Below are positions 1 through 6,042 of a stretch of DNA of 7,405 bases, piece by piece (the stretch's first letter is position 1; each line of letters opens with the position of its first letter). The DNA is taken from positions 1 to 7,405 of the forward strand of contig CAIXOY010000195.1 of assembly GCA_903921135.1 (NCBI GenBank), given 5' to 3'. The translations under genes and the position numbers were made by a program. Origin of the DNA: an uncultured Gammaproteobacteria bacterium (lineage in GTDB: Bacteria; Pseudomonadota; Gammaproteobacteria; Pseudomonadales; UBA5518). A model generated the notes under the pieces. That model was not told the origin of the DNA and made no database searches. It saw only the letters and a list, made by a program, of their open reading frames with translations.

Positions 1-1337
1 AAGAGCGTGCTGATGTCTGCTTCGGAGAGGTCTTCTCCCTCCGCGGCACGCGCCAGCACCGCTGCCGTGCGCGCCGATACCGCACCGGCGTGCGCGGCCG
101 TGCCCGCGATCAGCGAGGTTTCGAGTTCCGGCAACTGCGTGGAGGAACCCGTGACCCAGTCATCGACGCGCGGGAAGCCCTCGCCGTCCGTGGCCGCAAG
201 CAGCGGGCGGAGCATGGCGGCATCGACCCAGCGCGCGGCCTCGCGCAGCAGCGCGGGATAGATCGTAAGCCGCTCCTGCAGGAACTTGCCCGCGGACGCG
301 GTCTCGGCGGCGAGCGAGGCGAGATGCGGCCACGGCGCCTCGGGGTTCACGAAATCGGGCGTGAGCGGCGAGACACCGCCCCAATCGTTGATGCCGGCGT
401 CCAGCAACTGCGGCAACACGCCAGGGCTGAGATTGGGCGGCGCCTGGATGCTCATCTCCGGGCCCATCACGAGCCGCGCGACGGCGAGCGTCCAGAGAAG
501 GTCTTCCAGATCGGGTTCGGGCGCCCTGGCCATGCGCGTGCCGGGCTTGGCGCGGAAGTTCTGCACGATCACTTCCTGTACGTGACCGTGTTCGCGCGAC
601 AGCGCGCGCAGCGCGAGCAGGGCCTCGATGCGTTCGGCGCGGGTCTCGCCGATGCCGATCAGGATGCCCGAGGTGAAGGGCACGGCCGCCTCCCCCGCGA
701 GGCGCATCGTCTCGAGCCGCACGGCCGGAAGTTTGTCGGGCGAACCGTGGTGCGGCATGCCCTTGGCGCAGAGCCGCTCGGAGGCCGACTCCAGCATGAT
801 GCCCATCGAGGGCGCCACGCGACGCAGCATGGCGATCTCGCGGGCGTCCATGTTGCCGGCGTTGATGTGCGGGAAAAGCCCCGTCTGCTCCAGCACTGCG
901 CCCGCCACGTGCGCGAGGTAGTCGAGCGTGCTCGCGAAGCCCATGGCCTCCAGCGCCTCGCGCGCGGCGCGGTAGCGCAGTTCCGGTCGCTCGCCCAGCG
1001 TGAAGAGCGCCTCCTTGCAACCCAGACGGGCGCCCTCGCGCGCCACTTCCAGCACCTGCTCCACGCTCATGAAGGGCTGGTCTATGCGCTTGGGTGTGCG
1101 GGCGAAGGTGCAGTAGTGGCAGACATCACGGCAGAGGTGCGTGAGCGGAATGAAGACCTTGCGGGAGTAGGTGACGACGTTGCCGAAGCCGCGGTCACGC
1201 AGCGTCGCAGCCGCCTGCATCAGGGTGGGGGTGTCATCAATGCCGGCAAGGGCGAGCGCCTGCGCCTCGGAGAGCCCGCCAGCGGATGCGGCTGCCTCGA
1301 GGATGGCGCCAAGCGGATCGGTCCCGAGCACCTGCAC
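1..1337 (-). CDS. fbiC: FbiC, Fo synthase (CofG half plus start of CofH half), truncated by window edge
   Basis: Radical SAM enzyme making Fo (7,8-didemethyl-8-hydroxy-5-deazariboflavin), the F420 chromophore, from tyrosine and 5-amino-6-ribitylamino-uracil. The 445 readable residues show PLTHLCRDVCHYCTF near residues 64-78, with the [4Fe-4S] cysteines C69, C73 and C76 in CX3CX2C spacing. GILIGIGETRAER (about 224-236) and the CofG hallmark DWGGVSPLTPDFVNPE (about 318-333) follow. After about residue 385 the frame continues through a linker into EGEDLSEADISTL, which resembles the start of the CofH half of fused FbiC proteins. FbiC is usually about 800-850 residues, so roughly half is missing beyond base 1. 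The fusion is inferred, because the second CX3CX2C is out of view. The GTG start at 1337 was chosen because AGGAGA lies 6 nt upstream; a GTG at 1331 is possible but less well spaced. It is the last visible gene of the operon and lies in the same frame as cofC, 30 nt after its stop. Confidence 0.93.
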   Translation of the reverse strand, partial: MQVLGTDPLGAILEAAASAGGLSEAQALALAGIDDTPTLMQAAATLRDRGFGNVVTYSRKVFIPLTHLCRDVCHYCTFARTPKRIDQPFMSVEQVLEVAREGARLGCKEALFTLGERPELRYRAAREALEAMGFASTLDYLAHVAGAVLEQTGLFPHINAGNMDAREIAMLRRVAPSMGIMLESASERLCAKGMPHHGSPDKLPAVRLETMRLAGEAAVPFTSGILIGIGETRAERIEALLALRALSREHGHVQEVIVQNFRAKPGTRMARAPEPDLEDLLWTLAVARLVMGPEMSIQAPPNLSPGVLPQLLDAGINDWGGVSPLTPDFVNPEAPWPHLASLAAETASAGKFLQERLTIYPALLREAARWVDAAMLRPLLAATDGEGFPRVDDWVTGSSTQLPELETSLIAGTAAHAGAVSARTAAVLARAAEGEDLSEADISTL

Positions 1338-1343
1338 TGCAAC

Positions 1344-1349
1344 TCTCCT
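1344..1349 (-). promoter_or_regulatory. Shine-Dalgarno site of fbiC
   Basis: AGGAGA on the minus strand, 6 nt before the GTG at 1337. It fixes the fbiC start among several in-frame GTG codons (1355, 1337, 1331). It is also the only strong Shine-Dalgarno site inside the operon after npdG, so fbiC can initiate independently while the upstream cistrons rely on overlap. Confidence 0.7.
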
Positions 1350-1367
1350 GGCCACTACCGCCGTGAT

Positions 1368-2066
1368 TCAGCGCGAACGCGACTGCTGTTCCAGGACCCA
1401 GGCCCGGGTACGCGCGCCGGGGGCATTGTCTTGAGTTTCACCGGGGCGCACAAGCCGATCCAGATCAGCAGGAAAGTCGACGTCGAAGCCGATGGCCGGG
1501 TGCATGAACTCTGCGTAATCCGCCCCCGCTGCGGCAGCGGCCGCGCGGTGCAGCGCCCGGCTGCCGGGCCCGAAGCGCAGCGCCATCGCAGAAGGCGGGG
1601 ACAGCAGCAGGCAGTTGGTGCCCGTACCCGCCGCATCGCTCACCAGCGTGGCGCGGGGGGCCGTCAGATCGCCTTGCCTTGCATGGGCCGCGAGCAAGGC
1701 CCGCAAAGCCTCGGCGCTCACGGCAGGAAGATCAGCGTGGATCATGAGCACCGTGGCAGCACCAGCACCCATCGCGGCCTCGGCTGCCGCACGCAGCGCG
1801 GCGTTCAACGGATCCTCTTGCGCCGCGGGAGGCTCGAAGACGCCCACACCAAGGCCTGCGGCAAAGGCCGCGACCTCGGCATCCTCCGAGACCAGAAGCA
1901 CGCGCGCGGGCAGGATCGGCACCTCAAGCAGGGCGGTCACCACATCGGTGGCCATGGCCTCGACCAGCGCGCGGCGCTGGCCGGCGTCCAGGCTCACGCC
2001 AAGGCGCTCTTTGCCACCGGAAAGCTGGCGCAGCGGCACCAGCGCCCAGGTGGCGCCCGCGCTCAT
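1368..2066 (-). CDS. cofC: CofC/FbiD, phospholactate or phosphoenolpyruvate guanylyltransferase
   Basis: Guanylyltransferase that activates a three-carbon phospho-acid with GTP for CofD: 2-phospho-L-lactate in archaea, phosphoenolpyruvate in actinobacteria, 3-phosphoglycerate in some proteobacteria. The 232 residues are a typical family length. Family motifs in order are LVPLRQLSGGKERLG (about 9-23, nucleotide-binding loop), DPLNAALRAA (85-94), HADLPA with D112, GTGTNCLLL (147-155), RFGPGS (164-169) and FDVDFPADL (194-202). The ATG at 2066 overlaps the cofD stop as ATGA, a 4-bp overlap. The open frame runs upstream to 2408, but that extension is out-of-frame translation of cofD and lacks any family similarity. 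No good Shine-Dalgarno site precedes the ATG, which suggests translational coupling. Donor specificity cannot be assigned from the sequence alone. Confidence 0.93.
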   Translation of the reverse strand: MSAGATWALVPLRQLSGGKERLGVSLDAGQRRALVEAMATDVVTALLEVPILPARVLLVSEDAEVAAFAAGLGVGVFEPPAAQEDPLNAALRAAAEAAMGAGAATVLMIHADLPAVSAEALRALLAAHARQGDLTAPRATLVSDAAGTGTNCLLLSPPSAMALRFGPGSRALHRAAAAAAGADYAEFMHPAIGFDVDFPADLDRLVRPGETQDNAPGARTRAWVLEQQSRSR

Positions 2067-3007
2067 GCGCGCAGGCCCGAGAGAAACTCCAGCACCTCGG
2101 CGGCCAACCGCGCCTTGGATGCTGCATCCGTCATGACGGTGTCGGTCACCAGCACGTCCATGCCGAGCGCGCGCACGGCATCGGCCTGCGCTGCGTCTTC
2201 CCGGTCCATCACGAAACCGCGCAACAGTCCGCGGTAGTGCCGCGCCACCTCGAGCGCCGAGGGCGTGAGGCCGAGTTGCTCCATCAGCGCCGCGGCCGGG
2301 CCCTTCAGCGCACGGCCGCCCACGATCGGCGAGACGGCGACGGCCCTGCTGGCAGCAATGCGCGCGCGCAGATCGCCCACGGCGAGGATGGGATCGACGC
2401 TCAGCCACGGATTCGAGGGGCAGATGATCACACCATCGGCACCGTCGAGCCGAGCAAGCAGCGCGGCCGAGGGCACGGCCGCATCCGCACCGAGGTAACG
2501 GATGGCCTGTACGCGCGGCGCGCAGCGCTCGCGCACGAAATACGTCTGGAAGGCGAGTTCACCGCGGTCGGTATCGAGCACGGTGCGCACGCGCTGTTCG
2601 CTCATGGGAATGAGCGTATGCCGCACGCCCAGTGAGGCGCAGAGACGCGCCGTGACGGCCGCGAGCCCCTCGCCGCGGGCGAGGAGGAGGCTGCGTTGCA
2701 GATGCGTGGCCAGATCACGATCACCCAGACGGAACCAGTCTTCGCCGCCCAGCGCCGCAAGCGCGTCCATGCACTGCCAGGTCTCGCCCGCGAGCCCCCA
2801 GCCGCGCTCCGGATCGGCGAGGCCCGCGAGCGTATACATGACGGTATCGAGGTCGGGGCAGATGCTGAGCCCGAGGTGTTCGAAGTCATCAGCAGTGTTG
2901 GCCACGATGGCCAGTTGCGCCGGGCCCAGACAGGCCGCGAGCCCGAGGGCGAGTTTGGCGCCACCCACGCCGCCCGACAGGGCGATGATGTTGCCGCCCG
3001 CGCTCAC
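2063..3007 (-). CDS. cofD: CofD/FbiA, 2-phospho-L-lactate (or PEP/3-PG) transferase
   Basis: Transfers the activated three-carbon phospho-acid from the GDP-linked CofC product (LPPG, EPPG or an analogue) to Fo, forming F420-0 or dehydro-F420-0. The 314 residues match the usual 310-330. Hallmarks are IIALSGGVGGAKLALGL (7-23), the glycine-rich N-terminal loop; NTADDFEHLGLSICPDLDTVMYTLAG (38-62), which binds substrate and metal; CPSNPWLSVDPIL (196-208); and SPIVGGRALKGPAAALM (226-242). The GTG start at 3007 places the protein start just before the conserved loop and overlaps the cofE stop by 4 bp (GTGA). The same frame stays open to 3322, but that stretch is the antiparallel reading of cofE and is not homologous to CofD. 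There is no clear Shine-Dalgarno site, so reinitiation after cofE is likely. Confidence 0.95.
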   Translation of the reverse strand: MSAGGNIIALSGGVGGAKLALGLAACLGPAQLAIVANTADDFEHLGLSICPDLDTVMYTLAGLADPERGWGLAGETWQCMDALAALGGEDWFRLGDRDLATHLQRSLLLARGEGLAAVTARLCASLGVRHTLIPMSEQRVRTVLDTDRGELAFQTYFVRERCAPRVQAIRYLGADAAVPSAALLARLDGADGVIICPSNPWLSVDPILAVGDLRARIAASRAVAVSPIVGGRALKGPAAALMEQLGLTPSALEVARHYRGLLRGFVMDREDAAQADAVRALGMDVLVTDTVMTDAASKARLAAEVLEFLSGLRA

Positions 3008-3765
3008 CGCCGGAACAGGTCCCGCGCCGGATCGCGGATGAGGGCACGCATGCCCTCTTCCGAGGGCTCCAGCCGCGCGCCGCGCACCAGCACCGCAGGA
3101 ATGCCTTCGTCGGCCTGGCCCATCAGGAAGGAGGCAGCAGCCGCGAGCTCGTCTGCCACTGCCACTTCGGTCATCTCCAGCAGCCGCCCGAACAGGTCCG
3201 GGTGCCCGATGCGGTTCACCACGGGCCGGAAACCCGCGCAACCGATCGCGAAGCCCGTGATGCCGTTGCGCCACGCACGGCCCGCGCTGTCGTTGATGAT
3301 CACGCTGACCGTGGCGCCGCAAAGCTCGCGCAACCGCTCGCGCAGCGCACGGGCGCTGGCATCCGGGTCTTCCGGCAGGAGCAGCACACGATCGGGATCA
3401 GCGATGTTGGAGCGGTCTACGCCCGCGTTGGCGTGCACATAACCCAGCTTGTGCTCGACGATCAGCGCACCGGGGCGCTGCCGCAGCACCGCCACCGATT
3501 CGCGCAGGATCACCTCGACCAGGCGCGGGTCCTTGTCTGCAAGCGGGGCGAGACGCTCGGCCTCGACGGAAGGCACGACATCCCTCAGATCCGCGTAGCG
3601 GTTCTCGGACTTGGAGACGATCTTCTGCGCCACCACGAGGAGGTCCCCCTCCTGCACGCCGCCCGCCACGCGCTCGGCCGCCGCCAGGATGGGGGCGGCG
3701 ATGTCGTCACCGGGCTCGATGAGCGGGATGCCGGTGAGCGCGTAGAGGCGCAGCGGCTCACTCAC
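3004..3765 (-). CDS. cofE: CofE, F420-0:gamma-L-glutamate ligase, stand-alone
   Basis: GTP-dependent ligase that adds gamma-linked glutamates to F420-0. The 253 residues match stand-alone archaeal-type CofE rather than mycobacterial FbiB (about 450 residues), which carries a C-terminal FMN nitroreductase domain. Visible motifs are VVAQKIVSKSENR (44-56), HANAGVDRSNI (111-121), LLPEDPDASA (129-138), INDSAGRAWRNG (157-168), GFAIGCAG (171-178) and VADELAAAASFLMGQ (203-217). The residue between DS and GRAWR is Ala, where I recall many relatives having Phe or His. The GTG start at 3765 lies inside the last codons of npdG (8-bp overlap), and the TGA overlaps the cofD GTG. No Shine-Dalgarno site is evident, so translation is probably coupled to npdG. 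Confidence 0.93.
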   Translation of the reverse strand: MSEPLRLYALTGIPLIEPGDDIAAPILAAAERVAGGVQEGDLLVVAQKIVSKSENRYADLRDVVPSVEAERLAPLADKDPRLVEVILRESVAVLRQRPGALIVEHKLGYVHANAGVDRSNIADPDRVLLLPEDPDASARALRERLRELCGATVSVIINDSAGRAWRNGITGFAIGCAGFRPVVNRIGHPDLFGRLLEMTEVAVADELAAAASFLMGQADEGIPAVLVRGARLEPSEEGMRALIRDPARDLFRR

Positions 3766-4438
3766 CGTGGTTGTCGGTCCCGGTGATGCGGATGCCCGCG
3801 TGGCACTTGAAGGTGCGGTTGATGGTGATGATCACCGAGGTGAGCGCCTCGGCCGCGGCCGCGTTGGCGATGGGGCCGGCGTGGAAGCCGCGCATGCCGC
3901 AGTCTTCGATCAGGGAGATCACCTCGGCGCGGGCGTCCTTGTCGTTGCCGCAGACCAGCACATCGCACTCGATGCCCTGGCCTTCCTGCAGGTGATGGGC
4001 CGCCACGTTCTGGAAGGCCGAGACCACCTTCACGCCATCGCCGCAGATCAGTTGCGCAGCCTGCCCGGCCGAGCCCTCGGCCGGGAGTTGTACGGTGCCC
4101 ACTTTCGGCGGCATGAGCGGCACGGTGACGTCGATCAGGATCTTGCCCTCGAGCCCCGGCTTCACGTGCTCCAGCGTGCTTTTCTGGTGCGCGAAGGGCA
4201 CGGTGAGCACCACCACGTCGGCGGCCTGCGCGGCAGCGAGGTTTTCCATCGCCAGCACGCCGCTCGCATCCGCACCGCGCTCGCCCATGACCTTGCGCAG
4301 GTCCTCGAGCGCCTCGATGGCTTTCTCTTCGGAACGCGAGCCGATGATCACGCGGTGACCGGCTTGGGTCCAACGCCGCGCGAGGCCCGTGCCCAGTGCT
4401 CCTGTGCCACCGAGGATGGCGATGCTCTTAGAACTCAT
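3758..4438 (-). CDS. npdG: NpdG/Fno, NADPH:coenzyme F420 oxidoreductase
   Basis: Soluble enzyme transferring hydride between NADP(H) and F420; in aerobes it is expected to supply F420H2 from NADPH. The 226 residues are the normal length. The Rossmann fold opens with IAILGGTGALGTGLA (6-20). GSRSEEKA (33-40) follows beta-2, and S34-R35 fit recognition of the NADP 2'-phosphate. Also visible are VVLTVPFAH (76-84), ILIDVTVPL (100-108), VVSAFQNVAAHHL (138-150) and the C-terminal family signature INRTFKCHAGIRITG (206-220). The ATG at 4438 has GGAGG 4 nt upstream. This is the first gene of the F420 operon, so a cofactor reductase is co-expressed with the biosynthetic genes. It is divergent from the short-chain dehydrogenase gene. 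Confidence 0.94.
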   Translation of the reverse strand: MSSKSIAILGGTGALGTGLARRWTQAGHRVIIGSRSEEKAIEALEDLRKVMGERGADASGVLAMENLAAAQAADVVVLTVPFAHQKSTLEHVKPGLEGKILIDVTVPLMPPKVGTVQLPAEGSAGQAAQLICGDGVKVVSAFQNVAAHHLQEGQGIECDVLVCGNDKDARAEVISLIEDCGMRGFHAGPIANAAAAEALTSVIITINRTFKCHAGIRITGTDNHGE

Positions 4439-4442
4439 GAAA

Positions 4443-4447
4443 CCTCC
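4443..4447 (-). promoter_or_regulatory. Shine-Dalgarno site of npdG
   Basis: GGAGG on the minus strand, 4 nt before the ATG at 4438. It is a strong anti-16S match with slightly short spacing, and the entry site for ribosomes on the F420 operon transcript. The next three cistrons lack comparable sites. Confidence 0.65.
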
Positions 4448-4485
4448 GTAAGGGATCTGGTTGGCTGCCGCGCGAAAGGGGCGCC

Positions 4486-4493
4486 AGTATACT
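4486..4493. promoter_or_regulatory. Possible palindromic -10 element, divergent npdG/SDR promoter region
   Basis: AGTATACT is a perfect palindrome in the 133-bp gap between npdG and the dehydrogenase (4439-4571), and an AT-rich island in GC-rich sequence. Read rightward, TATACT (4488-4493) matches a sigma-70 -10 box at 5 of 6 positions. CTGCCG at 4465-4470 is a weak -35 candidate (3 of 6) at 17 bp spacing. Read leftward, TATACT (4491-4486) would put an npdG start near 4479, but no good -35 is visible on that side. Nothing else was recognised in this gap apart from the two ribosome-binding sites. Confidence 0.35.
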
Positions 4494-4556
4494 TGCCTCG
4501 GCGCCGCGCGGAGGAATGCTTACCCTCCCGCGGGCCGATCGGATCCCCTCACCGCC

Positions 4557-4562
4557 AGGAGA
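4557..4562 (+). promoter_or_regulatory. Shine-Dalgarno site of the SDR gene
   Basis: AGGAGA, 9 nt before the ATG at 4572. It selects this start over the upstream in-frame ATG at 4461, whose 37-residue extension has no SDR character. Confidence 0.65.
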
Positions 4563-4571
4563 CAGCAGCAG

Positions 4572-5348
4572 ATGCAGAACCCGCTCGACATGCAAGGGCG
4601 CCTCGTGATCGTCACCGGAGGCGCACGCGGCGTGGGCGCGGGCATCACGAGGAGCTTCCTGGAGGCAGGCGCCGACGTGGTCGTGATCGGGCGCAGTGCG
4701 CCGGAGACGCCCGTGTCTTCCGGCTCCCGCGAGGCGGCCTTCGAGGCCGCCGATGTGCGCGATCCGGAGCAGCTATCTGCCGCCTTCGCCGCCATCCACG
4801 CGCGCTACGGCCGCATCGACGTGCTGGTGAACAACGCCGGCGGCTCGCCGCCCGCGGAGGCCGCCACCGCATTGCCGCGCTTCGCCGAATCGATCATCCG
4901 CCTGAACCTGCTCGCGCCCCTGAACGCGGCGCAGTGCGCCAACCGCGTGATGCAGCAGCAAGCCAGCGGCGGCGTGATCATCAACATCGCCAGCGTGAGC
5001 GCGATCCGTCCCTCGCCGGGCACCGCGGCCTACGGCGCTGCCAAGGCGGGACTGGTGAACCTCACGACCTCGCTCGCTGTCGAGTGGGCGCCCAAGGTAC
5101 GTGTGGTAGCGGTGATTTCGGGATTGGTCGAAACGGAACAATCCCACCTGCACTACGGGGATGCCGAGGGTGTGGCGGCCGTGGGCCGCACGATTCCGCT
5201 CGGGCGCATGGCGGTGCCTGCGGACATCGGCCAGACCTGTCTGTACCTGGCCTCACCGCTCGCGAGTTATGTCTCGGGCTCTGCGCTGACGGTGCATGGC
5301 GGCGGCGAGGCGCCCGCGTTCCTGTCTGCCTCCAACGCCGGGCACTGA
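4572..5348 (+). CDS. Classical short-chain dehydrogenase/reductase (SDR)
   Basis: NAD(P)-dependent oxidoreductase of 258 residues, the usual classical SDR size. VTGGARGVGAG (14-24) is the TGxxxGxG cofactor loop. R41 after beta-2 (VVVIGRS) suggests preference for NADP(H), D61 in AADVRD is the adenine-contacting Asp, and NNAG is at 87-90. The catalytic tetrad is complete: N112, S141, Y154 and K158 (YGAAK). The C-terminal part (LYLASPLASYVSGSALTVHGGG) is typical of FabG-like SDRs. The substrate cannot be named. It is divergent from npdG and may share a promoter region with the F420 operon, but the tetrad and cofactor loop point to nicotinamide rather than F420 as its cofactor. It converges on the phasin gene with 11 bp between stop codons and no visible terminator hairpin. 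Confidence 0.9.
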   Translation: MQNPLDMQGRLVIVTGGARGVGAGITRSFLEAGADVVVIGRSAPETPVSSGSREAAFEAADVRDPEQLSAAFAAIHARYGRIDVLVNNAGGSPPAEAATALPRFAESIIRLNLLAPLNAAQCANRVMQQQASGGVIINIASVSAIRPSPGTAAYGAAKAGLVNLTTSLAVEWAPKVRVVAVISGLVETEQSHLHYGDAEGVAAVGRTIPLGRMAVPADIGQTCLYLASPLASYVSGSALTVHGGGEAPAFLSASNAGH

Positions 5349-5359
5349 ACCCGGCCGTA

Positions 5360-5995
5360 TCAAAGGGCGCGACGCGACCGGGGTTTGGCAGCCGGCTTGG
5401 CTGCCGGTTTTGCGCGGGTGTTGGCTGCGGCTTTGCCCGCGCGGGCTGCGGGCTTCACGGCCTTGGCAGCGGCGCGCGCAGGCTTGGGTGCTGCGGCAGA
5501 GCGCTTTACGGCAGGAGCCTTGGGCTGCGTGGCGCGGCGGGCACGCGGTTTGACCGGGGCTTTTGCGGCAGCGCGTGCAGGCGCCGCAGGGGGCTCCGTG
5601 ACTGTCATCGACGGCAAGCCGAGCGCCTGCGCGAGCCCGTCCACGCGCCGCGCGAGGGTATCGAGCCTGCCCGTGAGCGCTGCATCGAGCCCCACCTTGT
5701 CGCGCACGCGACGGATCATCTCCTCGACGCTGCGCGCGTTGCTGCCCACATGATCGCTGATGGCACTGCGGGCATCGTCGATGCTCTTGCGGATGCCGCT
5801 GCGGCTCTGCTCTTCGATGCGCTGGCCTTTCTCGACCAGGTCCTGGAACAACCTGGAGGCTTCGCCGCCCGCGCGATCGAGGTGCTGCTGCGCATCTTCC
5901 AGGCTCTGGCCGTAGGCGCCGAGCCCTGCGAGCCAAATCCTGCGGGCGAGGCTCTCAGCCTGTTCCACTGCTTTCTGCCGGGGCGCGCGGGCCAT
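5360..5995 (-). CDS. PhaF/PhaI-family phasin with Lys/Ala/Pro-rich tail
   Basis: Probable polyhydroxyalkanoate granule-associated protein of 211 residues. The N-terminal amphipathic region has the family signature ARRIWLAGLGAYGQ (17-30) followed by ASRLFQDLVEKGQRIEEQ (46-63). The segment between them (about 31-45) seems longer than in the pseudomonad proteins I recall. Residues 65-126 are predicted helical, with a short heptad-like stretch around LDAALTGRLDTLARRVDGLAQAL (103-125). Residues 137-211 are built from AAKP/KPAA/KAPA-like repeats, as in PhaF, whose histone H1-like tail binds DNA. The ATG at 5995 was chosen for GAGGTG 6 nt upstream. In-frame ATGs at 6049 and 6061 lack such a site, and the latter would leave only 17 bp to the divergent TetR gene. 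It is divergent from a PhaD-like regulator, as phaI/phaF are close to phaD in pseudomonads. Confidence 0.85.
   Translation of the reverse strand: MARAPRQKAVEQAESLARRIWLAGLGAYGQSLEDAQQHLDRAGGEASRLFQDLVEKGQRIEEQSRSGIRKSIDDARSAISDHVGSNARSVEEMIRRVRDKVGLDAALTGRLDTLARRVDGLAQALGLPSMTVTEPPAAPARAAAKAPVKPRARRATQPKAPAVKRSAAAPKPARAAAKAVKPAARAGKAAANTRAKPAAKPAAKPRSRRAL
5363..5587 (-). repeat. Low-complexity Ala/Lys/Pro repeat tail of the phasin
   Basis: About 75 codons made of degenerate AAKP, KPAA, AKAP and RAAAK units that encode a strongly basic, disordered tail. The units are not exact DNA copies, but the skewed codon use makes a long GC-rich, G/T-biased stretch on the plus strand. Such tails vary in length between strains by slippage or unequal recombination. 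Confidence 0.75.
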
Positions 5996-6001
5996 GCGAA
6001 T

Positions 6002-6007
6002 CACCTC
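6002..6007 (-). promoter_or_regulatory. Shine-Dalgarno site of the phasin gene
   Basis: GAGGTG on the minus strand, 6 nt before the ATG at 5995. It supports this start over two further in-frame upstream ATG codons at 6049 and 6061. Confidence 0.6.
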
Positions 6008-6042
6008 GCTCTGCGGGTCTGTGCCTGCGGGAACCTTAGCAT

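Noticed and set aside
160..1020. 286-codon minus-strand open frame
   Set aside because: It is a shifted reading of fbiC. The correct frame contains the radical SAM cysteines and CofG motifs.
90..2237. 715-codon plus-strand open frame
   Set aside because: It lies antisense to fbiC, cofC and part of cofD, all of which have clear family motifs. The translation is rich in Arg, Gly and His with no recognisable domain, as expected for the reverse of GC-rich coding DNA.
2067..2408. Upstream extension of cofC
   Set aside because: The added residues are an out-of-frame reading of cofD with no family similarity. The ATG at 2066 gives the normal CofC length.
3008..3322. Upstream extension of cofD
   Set aside because: It is an out-of-frame reading of cofE. 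The GTG at 3007 immediately precedes the conserved SGGVGGAK loop.
4461..4571. Upstream ATG and 37-residue extension of the SDR gene
   Set aside because: The extension is not SDR-like and would cover the divergent promoter region. AGGAGA before 4572 marks the better start.
5349..5359. Terminator between the convergent SDR and phasin genes
   Set aside because: Only 11 bp separate the stops. A short CCGGCCG palindrome is present, but there is no usable stem-loop and no T-tract.
6011..6031. Direct repeat CTGCGGG (6011-6017 and 6025-6031) and GCATC repeat (6039-6050)
   Set aside because: Short GC-rich repeats of this kind are expected by chance, and they are not symmetric as a TetR-family operator would be.
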